Source: JAYOFM01 sp038117225 (GTDB lineage Bacteria; Pseudomonadota; Alphaproteobacteria; Rhodospirillales; Casp-alpha2). Taken from it: a DNA stretch of 34,101 nt. A model generated the notes under the pieces. That model was not told the DNA's origin. It did no database searches and saw nothing but the letters and a program-made list of their open reading frames with translations. Positions 16,328-24,100 of this stretch are shown piece after piece. Made by a program: the position numbers and the translations under genes. The number at the start of each line of letters is the position of its first letter. The first letter of the stretch is position 1. The stretch covers positions 1-34,101 of the forward strand of contig JAYOFM010000022.1 of the NCBI GenBank assembly GCA_038117225.1, given 5' to 3'.

Positions 16328-17084
16328 GGTGGCGGAACCATGCCCTGTCCGGCGGCGTGATCTACCACCCTCGTCACCGTTCTCGCACGCCGCGCCGACA
16401 TAATTCGCGGCAGGATTTCCAGTTTTGCGCGCTCAATATCGGCGGCGAAGTCGATTTCGATCCACGGGATGCCGGTAATATCCTCGAACGCGAAGGATCC
16501 GCGCGGCGAGGTCAGCAGGACATCGCGGATCGCTTCTTCATAGGGCTCGTGTCGGCGCCCCTGGCGTACATAAAGTTCGGTCTGGTCGATGACTTTTCGG
16601 GCCATTGCGGCTGACAATTTGAAAAAGCCCACCGATTCCCCACAGAAATCGAACTCGGCACTTAACCATTTGCGGTACTCGACGATTTCACCGTCGCGAA
16701 CGCAAATCTTGACCGGTTCGTCGCCCTGCTCGAACTCGGGATCAAGAAGCAGGCAATTGGAATGACGTGACTCAACCAGACGCCGCACCAGCGCATCATC
16801 GCAGAGAACATCCGCATCCATGAGCAGTACGGGGCCATCGCAGCAGACCTCGTCGCGCAGAGTCCACAGGGTGATAATGTTACCCTCCTCAAAATGCTCA
16901 TTGAAGACGGTGCGGGCAAAATCCTGCGCGCCGAGCGCGGCGATTTCGCGTTCGATATCCATATGCCGATAGCCGACACCGATCACCAGTTCATCGATGC
17001 CGCATTGCCGCAGAGTCTCGATATGTCGCTGCAACAACGTCTTGCCGTCGAAACGCAGCAGTATCTTCGGCGGATGTACGGCCG
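16324..17084 (-). CDS. LicC-like nucleotidyltransferase, 5' end lost in gap
   Basis: The readable frame runs into the ten-N gap and starts mid-protein with AVHPPKILLRFDGKTLLQRH. It then reads IETLRQCGIDELVIGVGY, a VFNEHFEEGNIITLWTL stretch and VLLMDADVL, where the metal-binding Asp pair lies. The PKxLL...GKTLL pattern, the NxxF..GNI-type loop and DADVL match sugar or choline-phosphate nucleotidyltransferases of the LicC/2-aminoethylphosphonate cytidylyltransferase kind. The N-terminal GxG nucleotide loop lies in or beyond the gap. It is coupled by ATGA to the LicD-family gene, which supports CDP-choline or a related activated alcohol as product. The substrate itself cannot be read from the sequence. 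Confidence 0.8.
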
Positions 17085-17094
17085 NNNNNNNNNN
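17085..17094. other. Assembly gap (ten Ns)
   Basis: Ten consecutive Ns mark a scaffold join. The true length and content are unknown. The gap cuts the nucleotidyltransferase gene on the left side and an unrecognised frame on the right side. Confidence 0.99.
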
Positions 17095-17314
17095 CTATCA
17101 GGTTGCGGGCTCTGCGCTGTTCACTATCCGACCGTCGCGCGCTGTCTCCACGAAGTTGATCCTTGAGTTCCGCGGCCATTTCCATGAGGCTCAGTTCCCT
17201 GACGGGCGCCTCCGGAATCACCGTCAACGTATCGGCGCCCTCTGAAACCTCAGGCTCCTCCGCCGGCAATGCCCGCGGAAGCGGCCCGGTCACAATCTCG
17301 TCGACCATCTCCAT
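17095..17314 (-). CDS. Unrecognised N-terminal fragment ending in the gap
   Basis: An open frame on the minus strand reads MEMVDEIVTGPLPRALPAEE..., then a Pro/Glu-rich linker and a basic helix RELSLMEMAAELKDQLRG...RRSDSEQRRARNL before the Ns. Starts at 17314 or 17308 follow AAGG or AAGGA; a TTG at 17377 would lengthen it by 21 residues. It does not look like the start of a nucleotidyltransferase, so it is either a separate gene whose end was lost or an N-terminal extension. No family is recognised. Confidence 0.4.
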
Positions 17315-17378
17315 CCTTTCCCACGGCGTCCGACGGCCCAAAATGCCATCGACGCCCCAACCTTTATCCAACGGCAAT

Positions 17379-17729
17379 CTAGAAGTTCATTGCCAGCTTA
17401 TCCATGCAGGCCCCTGCAACCAGGCGATCGGGCTTTTCTGCGCCGGGCATGGTCGCCCAACCGGTTCCCATCAACACTTCGCTGCGCTGGTAGCTGCTGG
17501 TTTCCTTCAATTTGGCAAGCGTCGCCGCGGCTTCCGGATCTTGTTTGGACTGCTCGATACAGATCGGTACCAGGGCCGCGACAACAGCCATCCGGGATTG
17601 ATCGGATGCCATATTCTTAGCGTCACCGCCGGTCATCCATCCGCCCCAGGTGAAGCCAATGATCGCCAGCGCCGTGGCGCCCACCACTGCCGCGTAAATT
17701 CCGGGTTTGAACCATTCAGGTGCATTCAT
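17379..17729 (-). CDS. Small single-helix membrane protein, unknown role
   Basis: The 116-residue product starts MNAPEWFKPGIYAAVVG and has one transmembrane helix (about 11-30, AVVGATALAIIGFTWGGW). A soluble, mostly helical domain follows (MASDQSRMAVVAALVPICIEQSKQDPEAAATLAKL...) with cysteines at PICIEQ and at GACMDKL near the end. Proteins of this form occur widely in alphaproteobacteria as uncharacterised ORFs. GGAGAG seven bases before the ATG at 17729 favours it over an upstream ATG at 17744. It follows the small gene at 17893-18027 by about 160 bases. The function is unknown; the paired cysteines hint at a periplasmic disulfide. Confidence 0.72.
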   Translation of the reverse strand: MNAPEWFKPGIYAAVVGATALAIIGFTWGGWMTGGDAKNMASDQSRMAVVAALVPICIEQSKQDPEAAATLAKLKETSSYQRSEVLMGTGWATMPGAEKPDRLVAGACMDKLAMNF

Positions 17730-17849
17730 GAAAAATCTCTCCATAGTACTAGATAAAGTGCGTCAGGATGACGAACGTTCACACCGATGTTCATCATAGG
17801 CGGAACGGATTCGCGCAGCGGGTAGCCGCGCCATGCTGCTCGTGTAAGG

Positions 17850-17882
17850 CGGCCGAAGGGACGTGTCGTGCCCTTCCGGCCG
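17850..17882 (-). terminator. Strong hairpin after the MSFKDFS gene
   Basis: CGGCCGAAGGG (17850-17860) pairs with CCCTTCCGGCCG (17871-17882), giving eleven pairs with one bulged base and a ten-base loop. The hairpin begins about ten bases after the stop of the small gene on the minus strand. The following tract (CCTTACACG) is only weakly T-rich, so it may be a terminator or an RNA-stabilising 3' hairpin. Confidence 0.55.
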
Positions 17883-17892
17883 ATAGAGGTAA

Positions 17893-18027
17893 CTATTTGC
17901 TCGTGGACGCTGCGTCGGCGGCTGGTTTCCCGGGTTCAACGGCTGCCTTATCGGCCTCCGTCGCGACCTTCGGCTTGTCGTCCGATTTATCCTTCGAGGC
18001 CGTCGTGGAAAAATCCTTAAATGACAT
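17893..18027 (-). CDS. 44-residue highly charged small protein (MSFKDFS type)
   Basis: The product starts MSFKDFSTTASKDKSDDKPK and continues as an Ala/Pro/Lys/Asp-rich, almost certainly disordered tail ending AASTSK. AGAGG lies seven bases before the ATG, and a plausible promoter and a strong 3' hairpin bracket the gene. Short proteins beginning MSFKDFS with a disordered tail are familiar as hypothetical proteins in alphaproteobacteria, which supports a real gene, though I cannot name a function. It is preceded by the extremely AT-rich stretch, which may give high or conditional expression. Confidence 0.7.
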   Translation of the reverse strand: MSFKDFSTTASKDKSDDKPKVATEADKAAVEPGKPAADAASTSK

Positions 18028-18242
18028 TAGATATTCCTCTTATGAAAAATATTCTTAACTACACCGATAAATATAGTCTTGATTTATTTAATATGCAATA
18101 ATTTTTGAAATATAATTTATATATATAATCTATAGTACAAATGACATATTAAGTATTATTTTTAAAGTATAATATTAATTTCCACAGTATATTTATATTT
18201 ATTTAAATAATACATATATGAATTATCTACATATTCTGCACA
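18028..18242. other. Extremely AT-rich island
   Basis: About 210 bases of nearly pure A/T (runs such as TATAATTTATATATATAATC) interrupt otherwise GC-rich DNA. No reading frame is convincing in it. The non-coding stretch from 18028 to 18357 consists of this island, a 100-base GC-rich piece with nothing recognisable, and a 17-base tandem repeat. It may act as an upstream promoter element or a site for an AT-binding nucleoid protein, or it may mark an old insertion point. Confidence 0.85.
18070..18098 (-). promoter_or_regulatory. Candidate promoter of the MSFKDFS gene
   Basis: Reading the minus strand, TTGCAT (18093-18098) and TATATT (18070-18075) are 17 bases apart, with A/T-rich DNA upstream that could serve as an UP element. 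Transcription would begin roughly 35 bases before the ATG at 18027. In such AT-rich sequence chance matches are common. Confidence 0.35.
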
Positions 18243-18336
18243 ATGGGCGCATGACGGAGCCAAGGCCGATGGCCGGATTGACACTCCATACCCAGGCCAT
18301 ATCCAGACATGCGCGGGTTCCGGTCACGTTATTCGT

Positions 18337-18370
18337 GCGTCTAGTCGCTATCAGCGTCTAGTCGCTATCA
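18337..18370. repeat. 17-base tandem duplication over a stop codon
   Basis: GCGTCTAGTCGCTATCA occurs twice without spacer (18337-18353 and 18354-18370). The right copy contains the stop codon and last codons (Asp-Ser-Asp) of the GFA-family gene, so the left copy is a spare stop downstream. It looks like a simple slippage duplication. Confidence 0.9.
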
Positions 18371-18789
18371 GGTGGCGCAAACATCGCGAAGGTTTCCGCC
18401 CCGGTCATTATCTCGGTCTCATTGGCGATGTCGTAGTAACCGGGCTTTTCGTCAATGAAAATCTGGCGGCGAAGGATCAGCGGCGATTGATCATCGAACG
18501 CACCAGCGGCCATGTGCAATCCGCACGTCTCGATAAGCCGATAAAACAAGCTGGCCCCGCAAACCTTGCAGAATCCGCGTTCGGCCCAATCAGAGGAGCG
18601 GAAAGTGGCAATATTCTCTTCACCGCTGAAAGTGACGCGGTCGCCGCAGTCGATAGCGAACAAGATGCCGCCGGACCAGCGCCGACACGTCGCGCAATGA
18701 CAAATACCCACCTCCGTTTCCGCATCGGCAACTGTGAACCGCACGGCGCCGCATATGCATCCGCCGTCTTGATTTTCTGCTTCCGTCAT
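18358..18789 (-). CDS. GFA-family (CENP-V/GFA domain) zinc protein, copy 1
   Basis: The 143-residue protein shows the GFA fold signature: GGCICGAVRF near the start, ICHCATCRRWSGG, and FCKVCGASLFYR. These cysteines would bind two zincs as in glutathione-dependent formaldehyde-activating enzyme. The founding member was reported to speed S-hydroxymethylglutathione formation, but most relatives have no proven activity. The gene follows the FAD oxidoreductase by 41 bases on the same strand, which fits disposal of formaldehyde from oxidative demethylation (inference). A second GFA gene lies in the opposite operon at 21874. The last codons lie in a tandem duplication. Confidence 0.88.
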   Translation of the reverse strand: MTEAENQDGGCICGAVRFTVADAETEVGICHCATCRRWSGGILFAIDCGDRVTFSGEENIATFRSSDWAERGFCKVCGASLFYRLIETCGLHMAAGAFDDQSPLILRRQIFIDEKPGYYDIANETEIMTGAETFAMFAPPDSD

Positions 18790-18830
18790 GTGGATGATCT
18801 CACCTCAGAATATTGATGTTCCGATATCGG

Positions 18831-20165
18831 CTACACCCACGGGCAGTGGCTGTTGCGGTCGCCGAACGTGAGTCCCGCGGCGAACCGCGAGAAAGCGAAC
18901 GGCGCCAGTTCCGCCGGCGTGTCGCCGGATACCAGCATATTCGCCACCAATTTGCCGACGCCGAGCATCTTGAAGCCGTGGTTGCTGTCGGCGATGACGA
19001 AGGCATTCGACGCCAGCCAGTCGAACACCGGCACGTTGTCCGCCGTGAACGCGCCTATACCGCCATTGCGGCGGTCGCGAAACCGCGGCCGACAGCCTTC
19101 GAAGCGGCCCATCAGCTGTGCCATGGCCGCGCACATATAATCGGCGAATGCCGCTTCCGCCTGATATTCATCATTGGCGTGGCCGTAGGGATCGGTGGTC
19201 GCGGTCGGCCCCACGGGCACCGGGATGGTGCCGCCCTGGACACCAGGCCGGTCCATGCGTTCGGCGCCGTTCTTCCAATAGACGTAAAGGTGATCGTCGA
19301 GTTCCCTGCCCGCTTCATCGACCACCGGCGTGTTCATCAGTTCCACATGCAGCACCGGCGGATCGAGGTCGCGGGCATCCCGGTAATGGGGCTCGTGATA
19401 GACCTCGCCTTCCAGTAGGCGCCAGTAGGTCCACATGTCGGCGCCCTCGGCGACGCCGCCGTCGGGATAGTGCAGGTCCAGTTTGTCGGCGCCGCCGAGC
19501 ATCGCCCAGTGCTTCGGCGTCCATGCCCCGAGCCCAGCGACGACCGCGTCGCAGGCGATATCGCCGTGATCGGTCAACACCTTGGAGACGCGACCCTGGG
19601 TCATGTCGTAGCCGGTGACCTCGACACCCCAGTGGAAGCGCACGCCAAGATCGGCGCATTTCTTGGCCATGCCATCGACCGCCTGGCGGGTGCCGGCATA
19701 ACCGGAAACCTTCTCATGCAGCACGGTGCCGATGCGGTCCGTCTTGAAATCCGGCCAATAGCCCTTGAGGAACGATTGAGCATACTGCCCGTGATAGACG
19801 TCCGAATGATAACCAACGGCGTTCTGGCTCTTGGCGATGCGTTCATAGTCGTCCGATTGGTTGGACTCGCCACAAGAGATATAACCGACCTGCTGAAAAC
19901 CCAAGGCCACCGGGTCCGACATCCAGACATCGACGGAATGTCGCAAAATGGCATGCAGCGGTTCGGTCATGTAGAAATTACGCACGCAGCCGCAGGCGAT
20001 GCCGCTGGCGCCCGCTCCGGGACCGGTCTTATCGAGCAGTACCACATCGGCACCGGACCCGGTTCCCCGCGCCTCAAGCGCCATTGCCAGGTGCCAGGCC
20101 GTCGACAGGCCGTGCACGCCGGCACCCACAACCACATACGTCGCCGCATCCGGAAAATCGCTCAT
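18831..20165 (-). CDS. FAD-dependent DadA/sarcosine-oxidase-type oxidoreductase 1
   Basis: The 444-residue protein begins MSDFPDAATYVVVGAGVHGLSTAWHLA, a GxGxxG Rossmann FAD-binding motif of the glycine/D-amino-acid oxidase (DAO) superfamily. It then reads VVLLDKTGPGAGASGIACGCVRNFY and a C-terminal IADSNHGFKMLGVGKLVANMLV typical of the FAD-binding end. Such enzymes oxidise secondary or tertiary amines such as sarcosine, dimethylglycine or amino acids. GGGGAG six bases ahead of the ATG at 20165 fixes the start; a longer frame to 20225 lacks that support. It is divergent from the MttB-like gene and is followed by a GFA gene. A clear paralogue lies at 25026. The substrate is not known; a methylated amine is inferred from context. 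Confidence 0.88.
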   Translation of the reverse strand: MSDFPDAATYVVVGAGVHGLSTAWHLAMALEARGTGSGADVVLLDKTGPGAGASGIACGCVRNFYMTEPLHAILRHSVDVWMSDPVALGFQQVGYISCGESNQSDDYERIAKSQNAVGYHSDVYHGQYAQSFLKGYWPDFKTDRIGTVLHEKVSGYAGTRQAVDGMAKKCADLGVRFHWGVEVTGYDMTQGRVSKVLTDHGDIACDAVVAGLGAWTPKHWAMLGGADKLDLHYPDGGVAEGADMWTYWRLLEGEVYHEPHYRDARDLDPPVLHVELMNTPVVDEAGRELDDHLYVYWKNGAERMDRPGVQGGTIPVPVGPTATTDPYGHANDEYQAEAAFADYMCAAMAQLMGRFEGCRPRFRDRRNGGIGAFTADNVPVFDWLASNAFVIADSNHGFKMLGVGKLVANMLVSGDTPAELAPFAFSRFAAGLTFGDRNSHCPWV

Positions 20166-20199
20166 CCCATGCTCCCCAATCCGTTTATTTTCCTTACCG

Positions 20200-20243
20200 G
20201 TCGTTTTAGCCTGCTCGTACGTCAAAATCCGCCTAAAAACGAC
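20200..20243. promoter_or_regulatory. Inverted repeat in the oxidoreductase-MttB spacer
   Basis: GTCGTTTTAG (20200-20209) is mirrored by CTAAAAACGAC (20233-20243) with one extra A, about 23 bases apart. It sits in the 170-base divergent spacer that must carry the promoters of both operons. ATGTCGC at 20261-20267 in the same spacer also occurs in the spacer upstream of selD. Both are candidate binding sites only. Confidence 0.35.
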
Positions 20244-20337
20244 GCCGTCTCGCGCCTGTGATGTCGCCCCTGGTGGACCACGCCGGGACGCCGTGATCTA
20301 GTCATGGTTCGGGACAATCAGGGGAGGCCCGAACAGC

Positions 20338-21855
20338 ATGGCCCGACGCAACAGCCAGCGGCGAAAAAAGCAATCGTTTCAGCAGACACCGTGGCACCAG
20401 CCCCGGTTTCCATTCCCGCCGATGACGGTCGTCTCCGACGACGAACTTGAGCGTATTCACGAAGCCTCATTAAGCGTCATCGAGGACATCGGCCTCGATT
20501 TTCTCGACCCCGAGGCTCGCGATCTATTGCGCCGCCATGGTGCCGACGTGGCCGGTACCGGCGAGCGGGTGCGCATGGACCGCGGGATGGTCCTGGACGC
20601 GGTCGCCAAGGCGCCGTCGAGTTTCACCCTGCACGCCCGCAACCCGGCCCACAATCTGACCATCGGTGACAACTGGACCTGCTTCGGCGCCGTGTCCAGT
20701 CCGCCTAACTGCTCCGATCTGGTCGGTGGCCGGCGCGTCGGCAACTGGCAGGATTACACCGATTTCATTCGCCTGTCGCAGTGCCTCAACACCGTCCACT
20801 TCATCGGCGGGTATCCCGTGGAACCGGTGGACCGGCCGCCGGAAAGCCGCCATCTGGATTGCGTTCAGGCCATGCATACGCTGTGCGACAAACCGGCCGG
20901 GGCCTACGCCCTGGGCGCCGAGCGCATTTCCGATGCCATCGAAATGGCCGCCATCGCCCGCGGCCGCACGCGCGAACAGTTGAAATCCGAACCCTGCTTC
21001 ATGACGGTCATCAACACCTCCTCGCCGTTGCGCGTCGACCTGCCCATGTTGCAGGGCATGCGGGAGGCGGCGGAAGGCGGACAGGTGGTCATCGTCACGC
21101 CCTTCACTCTATCCGGCGCCATGAGCCCGGTGACCATCGCCGGCGCGCTGGTGCAGCAAAACGCCGAAGCACTGGCGACCATCGCCTGCCAGCAGATCAT
21201 GGCGCCGGGGGCACCGGTGGTTTATGGCGGCTTCACGTCCAACGTCGACATGAAATCCGGCGCGCCCGCGTTCGGGACGCCGGAATACACCAAGGCGGTA
21301 ATGGCCGGAGGCCAGTTGGCGCGGCGCTATGGCCTTCCCTATCGCTCGTCCAACGTCAACGCATCGAACGCCGCCGACAGTCAGGCGACCTATGAGTCCA
21401 TGATGTCCATCTGGGCCGTCATCTTGGCCGGCGGCAATGTCATGAAGCACGCTCTCGGCTGGCAGGAAGGCGGGCTGTGTGCATCGTTCGAGAAGATGAT
21501 CATGGACGCCGAAATGCTGCAGGGCATGGTCGAATTCCTCAAACCGTTGAAGGTCGACGACGACGAAATGGCACTCGACGCCATCGCGGACGTCGGCCCG
21601 GGCGGCCACTTCTTCGGCACGCAGCACACCGTCGACCGTTTCGAAACCGCGTTCTACGCGCCGCTGCTGTCGGACTGGCGCAATTTCGAGAGCTGGGAGG
21701 AAGCGGGTTCCGTCACCGCCGAATGGCGCGCCCATGCCATCTACAAACAGTTGCTTGAGGAATTCGAACCTCCGGCGATCGATCCCGGCATCGCCGACGG
21801 GCTCGACGAATACGTGGCCCGCCGCAAGGAGGAAATCCACGGCCGCGCCGCCTGA
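20338..21855 (+). CDS. MttB-family (trimethylamine methyltransferase-like) protein
   Basis: This 505-residue protein belongs to the MttB superfamily of corrinoid-dependent methyltransferases. Recognisable parts are LSVIEDIGLDFLDPEARDLLRRHGADV, the TIM-barrel strands around NTSSPLRVDLPMLQGM and VVYGGFTSNVDMKSG, and NAADSQATYESMMSIWAVILAGGNVMKHALGWQEGG. The archaeal TMA enzyme uses pyrrolysine at an in-frame amber codon; here the frame has no internal TAG, so it is a non-Pyl member. Characterised non-Pyl relatives (for example MtgB) act on glycine betaine and other quaternary amines. No corrinoid protein gene is in the window. It heads a rightward operon with GFA, a PhnD-like protein and two homocysteine methyltransferases. 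GGAGG precedes the ATG by ten bases. Confidence 0.88.
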   Translation: MARRNSQRRKKQSFQQTPWHQPRFPFPPMTVVSDDELERIHEASLSVIEDIGLDFLDPEARDLLRRHGADVAGTGERVRMDRGMVLDAVAKAPSSFTLHARNPAHNLTIGDNWTCFGAVSSPPNCSDLVGGRRVGNWQDYTDFIRLSQCLNTVHFIGGYPVEPVDRPPESRHLDCVQAMHTLCDKPAGAYALGAERISDAIEMAAIARGRTREQLKSEPCFMTVINTSSPLRVDLPMLQGMREAAEGGQVVIVTPFTLSGAMSPVTIAGALVQQNAEALATIACQQIMAPGAPVVYGGFTSNVDMKSGAPAFGTPEYTKAVMAGGQLARRYGLPYRSSNVNASNAADSQATYESMMSIWAVILAGGNVMKHALGWQEGGLCASFEKMIMDAEMLQGMVEFLKPLKVDDDEMALDAIADVGPGGHFFGTQHTVDRFETAFYAPLLSDWRNFESWEEAGSVTAEWRAHAIYKQLLEEFEPPAIDPGIADGLDEYVARRKEEIHGRAA

Positions 21856-21873
21856 CCGACGGAGGGAAAAGCG

Positions 21874-22296
21874 ATGAGTATCACGGCGAAACCTGTACAC
21901 GGCGGCGGCTGCGAATGCGGCGCCGTTCGCTTCGAGGTCACCGGCCCGCTACGCGGCATTATCAACTGCTGGTGCGGCCAATGCCGCAGATTGCATGGCG
22001 GCGCCGCGCCGCACACCCGCGCGCCGTGGGACCGAATCTCGTTTATCGAGGACCGGGGGGTGAAGTGGCACCGGACTTCCGACTTCGCCCGCCGCGCCTT
22101 CTGTGGCGACTGCGGCGCTCGGTTATTCTATCAGCTCGATGACGGCGGCGGTCTGGTCAGCATCTCCGTCGGCACACTGGATCAACCGACGGGCCTGCGC
22201 GTGCTCGGCCATATTTTCGTCGACGACCTGCCCGATTACGCCTCCATCGACGACGGCCTGCCACGGCACGCGACGAACTGGGTCGGTGATCAATGA
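21874..22296 (+). CDS. GFA-family zinc protein, copy 2
   Basis: The 140-residue protein repeats the GFA pattern: GGGCECGAVRFEVTG, NCWCGQCRRLHGG and FCGDCGARLFYQL, with C-x-C, CxCxxC and CxxC zinc clusters. A GGAGGG ribosome site lies seven bases upstream of the ATG. It sits 18 bases after the MttB-family gene and overlaps the following PhnD-like gene by ATGA, so it is part of that operon. It is clearly related in form to the copy at 18358 but the two are not close duplicates. A role with formaldehyde-glutathione chemistry is a family-based guess. Confidence 0.88.
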   Translation: MSITAKPVHGGGCECGAVRFEVTGPLRGIINCWCGQCRRLHGGAAPHTRAPWDRISFIEDRGVKWHRTSDFARRAFCGDCGARLFYQLDDGGGLVSISVGTLDQPTGLRVLGHIFVDDLPDYASIDDGLPRHATNWVGDQ

Positions 22297-23099
22297 CTGT
22301 CGCCGCCCTGCCGCCCTATGATCTGCCCGAAGTGCGCGCCGCCATGGATGACTGGTGGCGTGGCCTCGCGGAACATTTGCGCCGCGCCGGTGTCGACAAC
22401 GTGCCGACGGCGCTAACCCGTGGCGACGACCCTTGGACATACTGGGAAGCGCCAAATTTGCTGATCGGCCAAACCTGCGGCTACCCGCTGGTGACGCGGC
22501 TCGCCGGCAAGGTTCGCGCCGTGGCGACGCCTTGCTACGCCTCGGTCCACTGTGACGGTCCGCTCTACGGCAGCTTGATCATGGTGCACCAGGATGATCC
22601 GGCGACGGCACTGGCCGACCTCGCGGGCCGGCGCGCCGCCTTCAACGATCACCTGTCGCATTCCGGCTACAACATCCTGCGCGCCAGCGTCGCGCCGCTG
22701 GCCACGGACGGCCGCTTTTTCGCCGAGGTGCTGGAAAGCGGCAGCCACCGCGACAGCCTCGCCATGGTGCGGACCGGCAAGGCCGATATCATGACCATGG
22801 ACTGTGTCTCCTTCGCCCTGGTGGCGCGCCACGCGCCGGCGGAACTTGATGGCACTCGGATCATGGGTATGACCGAACGGGCGCGGGGACTGCCTTATGT
22901 GACGCCGCTATCGACGGACGATGAAATCCGAACGCGCCTGTTCGACGGCCTGATGGCGGCGGGCAACGACCCCGCCCTCGCCGCCGCGCGCGACGCCCTT
23001 CTGTTGTCCGGCTTCGTGGCCGCCGACAACGACGACTACGCACCCATCGCCGCCATGGCGAAAAAAGCCGCCGAATTGGGAATGGTCGATCTACCCTGA
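22293..23099 (+). CDS. PhnD-like binding protein without a signal peptide
   Basis: The 268-residue product resembles the PhnD/SsuA-type (type 2) periplasmic-binding fold: DDPWTYWEAPNLLIGQTCGYPLVTRL, LIMVHQDDPATALADLAGRRAAFND, SGYNILRASVAPLA, then SHRDSLAMVRTGKADIMTMDCVSFAL. Such proteins usually bind phosphonates, sulfonates or similar ions for ABC import. This one begins MTVAALPPYDLPEVRAAMDDW with no signal peptide or anchor, and no cognate permease is nearby. It may therefore be a cytoplasmic ligand-binding or enzyme-like protein. It is translationally coupled (ATGA) to the GFA gene and lies 74 bases before the first homocysteine methyltransferase. Confidence 0.75.
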   Translation: MTVAALPPYDLPEVRAAMDDWWRGLAEHLRRAGVDNVPTALTRGDDPWTYWEAPNLLIGQTCGYPLVTRLAGKVRAVATPCYASVHCDGPLYGSLIMVHQDDPATALADLAGRRAAFNDHLSHSGYNILRASVAPLATDGRFFAEVLESGSHRDSLAMVRTGKADIMTMDCVSFALVARHAPAELDGTRIMGMTERARGLPYVTPLSTDDEIRTRLFDGLMAAGNDPALAAARDALLLSGFVAADNDDYAPIAAMAKKAAELGMVDLP

Positions 23100-23115
23100 C
23101 GCCGAGTTGCGGCGT
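23099..23115 (+). terminator. Short hairpin at the end of the PhnD-like gene
   Basis: ACGCCG and CGGCGT pair around AGTTG immediately after the stop codon. No T-run follows, and the operon continues, so it is more likely an mRNA processing or attenuation feature than a full terminator. Confidence 0.25.
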
Positions 23116-23173
23116 ATGTTCGAATCCGCCTCGCGCGCGACGATAGCCGCCGCGCCGCCTGAAAGGACGCTCG

Positions 23174-24100
23174 ATGATGAGTATGGACATCCCCACCGTC
23201 GCCCTGCCAGATGGCGTGCTGCTGACCGATGGCGGCATGGGCCAGGAACTGCGGCGACGCGGCTCCAACAACGTGCATCCGATCTGGTCGGCGCAGGCGC
23301 TGATCGAGATGCCGGACATCGTCCGCGAAACCCATCGGGATTATATCCTCGCCGGCGCGCGGCTGATCATCACCAATACCTACTCCACCGTCCGCGGGCG
23401 GTTGAAACAGGCCAGCGTTCCAGGAACCTTCGAGGACCTCAACCGGCTCGCCGGACAACTCGCGGTCGAGGCGCGGGACGAGGTCGGCGAGAACGTGCTT
23501 ATCGCCGGCTCCCTGCCGCCGTTGTTCGGCAGCTACCGGCCGGAAAACGTGCGGCCGTTCGACGAGATTGAACCGCTCTATCGCGAGCAAGCGGAACTGC
23601 TGGTACCCTACGTCGACCTGTTCATCTGCGAGACCATGTCGACGGCGGCGGAAGCGCGCGCCGCCGCCACCGGTGCCGCGTCGACGGGCAAACCGGTGTG
23701 GGTCGCCTGGACGATTAAGGACGATCAATCGAAGACACTGCGAAGCGGCGAGACGCTGACCACGGCCCACGCCGCGCTCGCGGGGCTTCCCGTTTCCGGT
23801 TTTCTCGCCAACTGCTCGTACCCTGAAAGCCTAAGCGCGGCGATGCCTGATCTGGTGGCCCTGAGCGACTTTCCCGCGGGCGGCTACGCCAATGGCTTTC
23901 AGCACATCCCCGAAGGCTGGTCCGGCGGAGAGCAGGGCATCGAGGCCCTCGGCCATCGTGAAGACCTGACCCCGGATGCCTACGCCGACTACGCCCTGTC
24001 CTGGATCAAGGCCGGCGCCAAGATCGTCGGCGGCTGCTGCGAGGTCGGGCCTGAACACATCCAGCGATTGGCGGAGGTCCTCGCCGAGACATCGCCATGA
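23174..24100 (+). CDS. Homocysteine S-methyltransferase family protein 1
   Basis: The 308-residue protein matches the homocysteine/selenocysteine S-methyltransferase domain (BHMT, MmuM and MetH N-terminal relatives). It has GVLLTDGGMGQELRRRG near the start, ITNTYSTVRGRL and ICETMSTAAEARAA. All three zinc cysteines are present: Cys214 in FLANCSYPES and Cys288-Cys289 in VGGCCEVGPEHI. Such enzymes move a methyl group from betaine, S-methylmethionine or a related donor to homocysteine; some plant and bacterial members methylate selenocysteine or selenohomocysteine. AAGGA six bases ahead sets the ATG at 23174. The stop overlaps the start of the second copy by ATGA. Nearness to the selenium genes makes a selenium substrate worth testing. 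Confidence 0.88.
   Translation: MMSMDIPTVALPDGVLLTDGGMGQELRRRGSNNVHPIWSAQALIEMPDIVRETHRDYILAGARLIITNTYSTVRGRLKQASVPGTFEDLNRLAGQLAVEARDEVGENVLIAGSLPPLFGSYRPENVRPFDEIEPLYREQAELLVPYVDLFICETMSTAAEARAAATGAASTGKPVWVAWTIKDDQSKTLRSGETLTTAHAALAGLPVSGFLANCSYPESLSAAMPDLVALSDFPAGGYANGFQHIPEGWSGGEQGIEALGHREDLTPDAYADYALSWIKAGAKIVGGCCEVGPEHIQRLAEVLAETSP

Noticed and set aside
17768..18058. 96-residue frame on the plus strand
   Set aside because: It lies antisense to the better supported MSFKDFS gene, has no ribosome site and an unprotein-like composition.
20166..20337. Riboswitch ahead of the MttB operon
   Set aside because: No cobalamin-box or SAM-type core could be recognised by eye; a covariance-model search would be needed to be sure.
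20338..21855. Pyrrolysine-containing trimethylamine methyltransferase
   Set aside because: The 505-codon frame has no internal TAG, so it is a non-pyrrolysine member.
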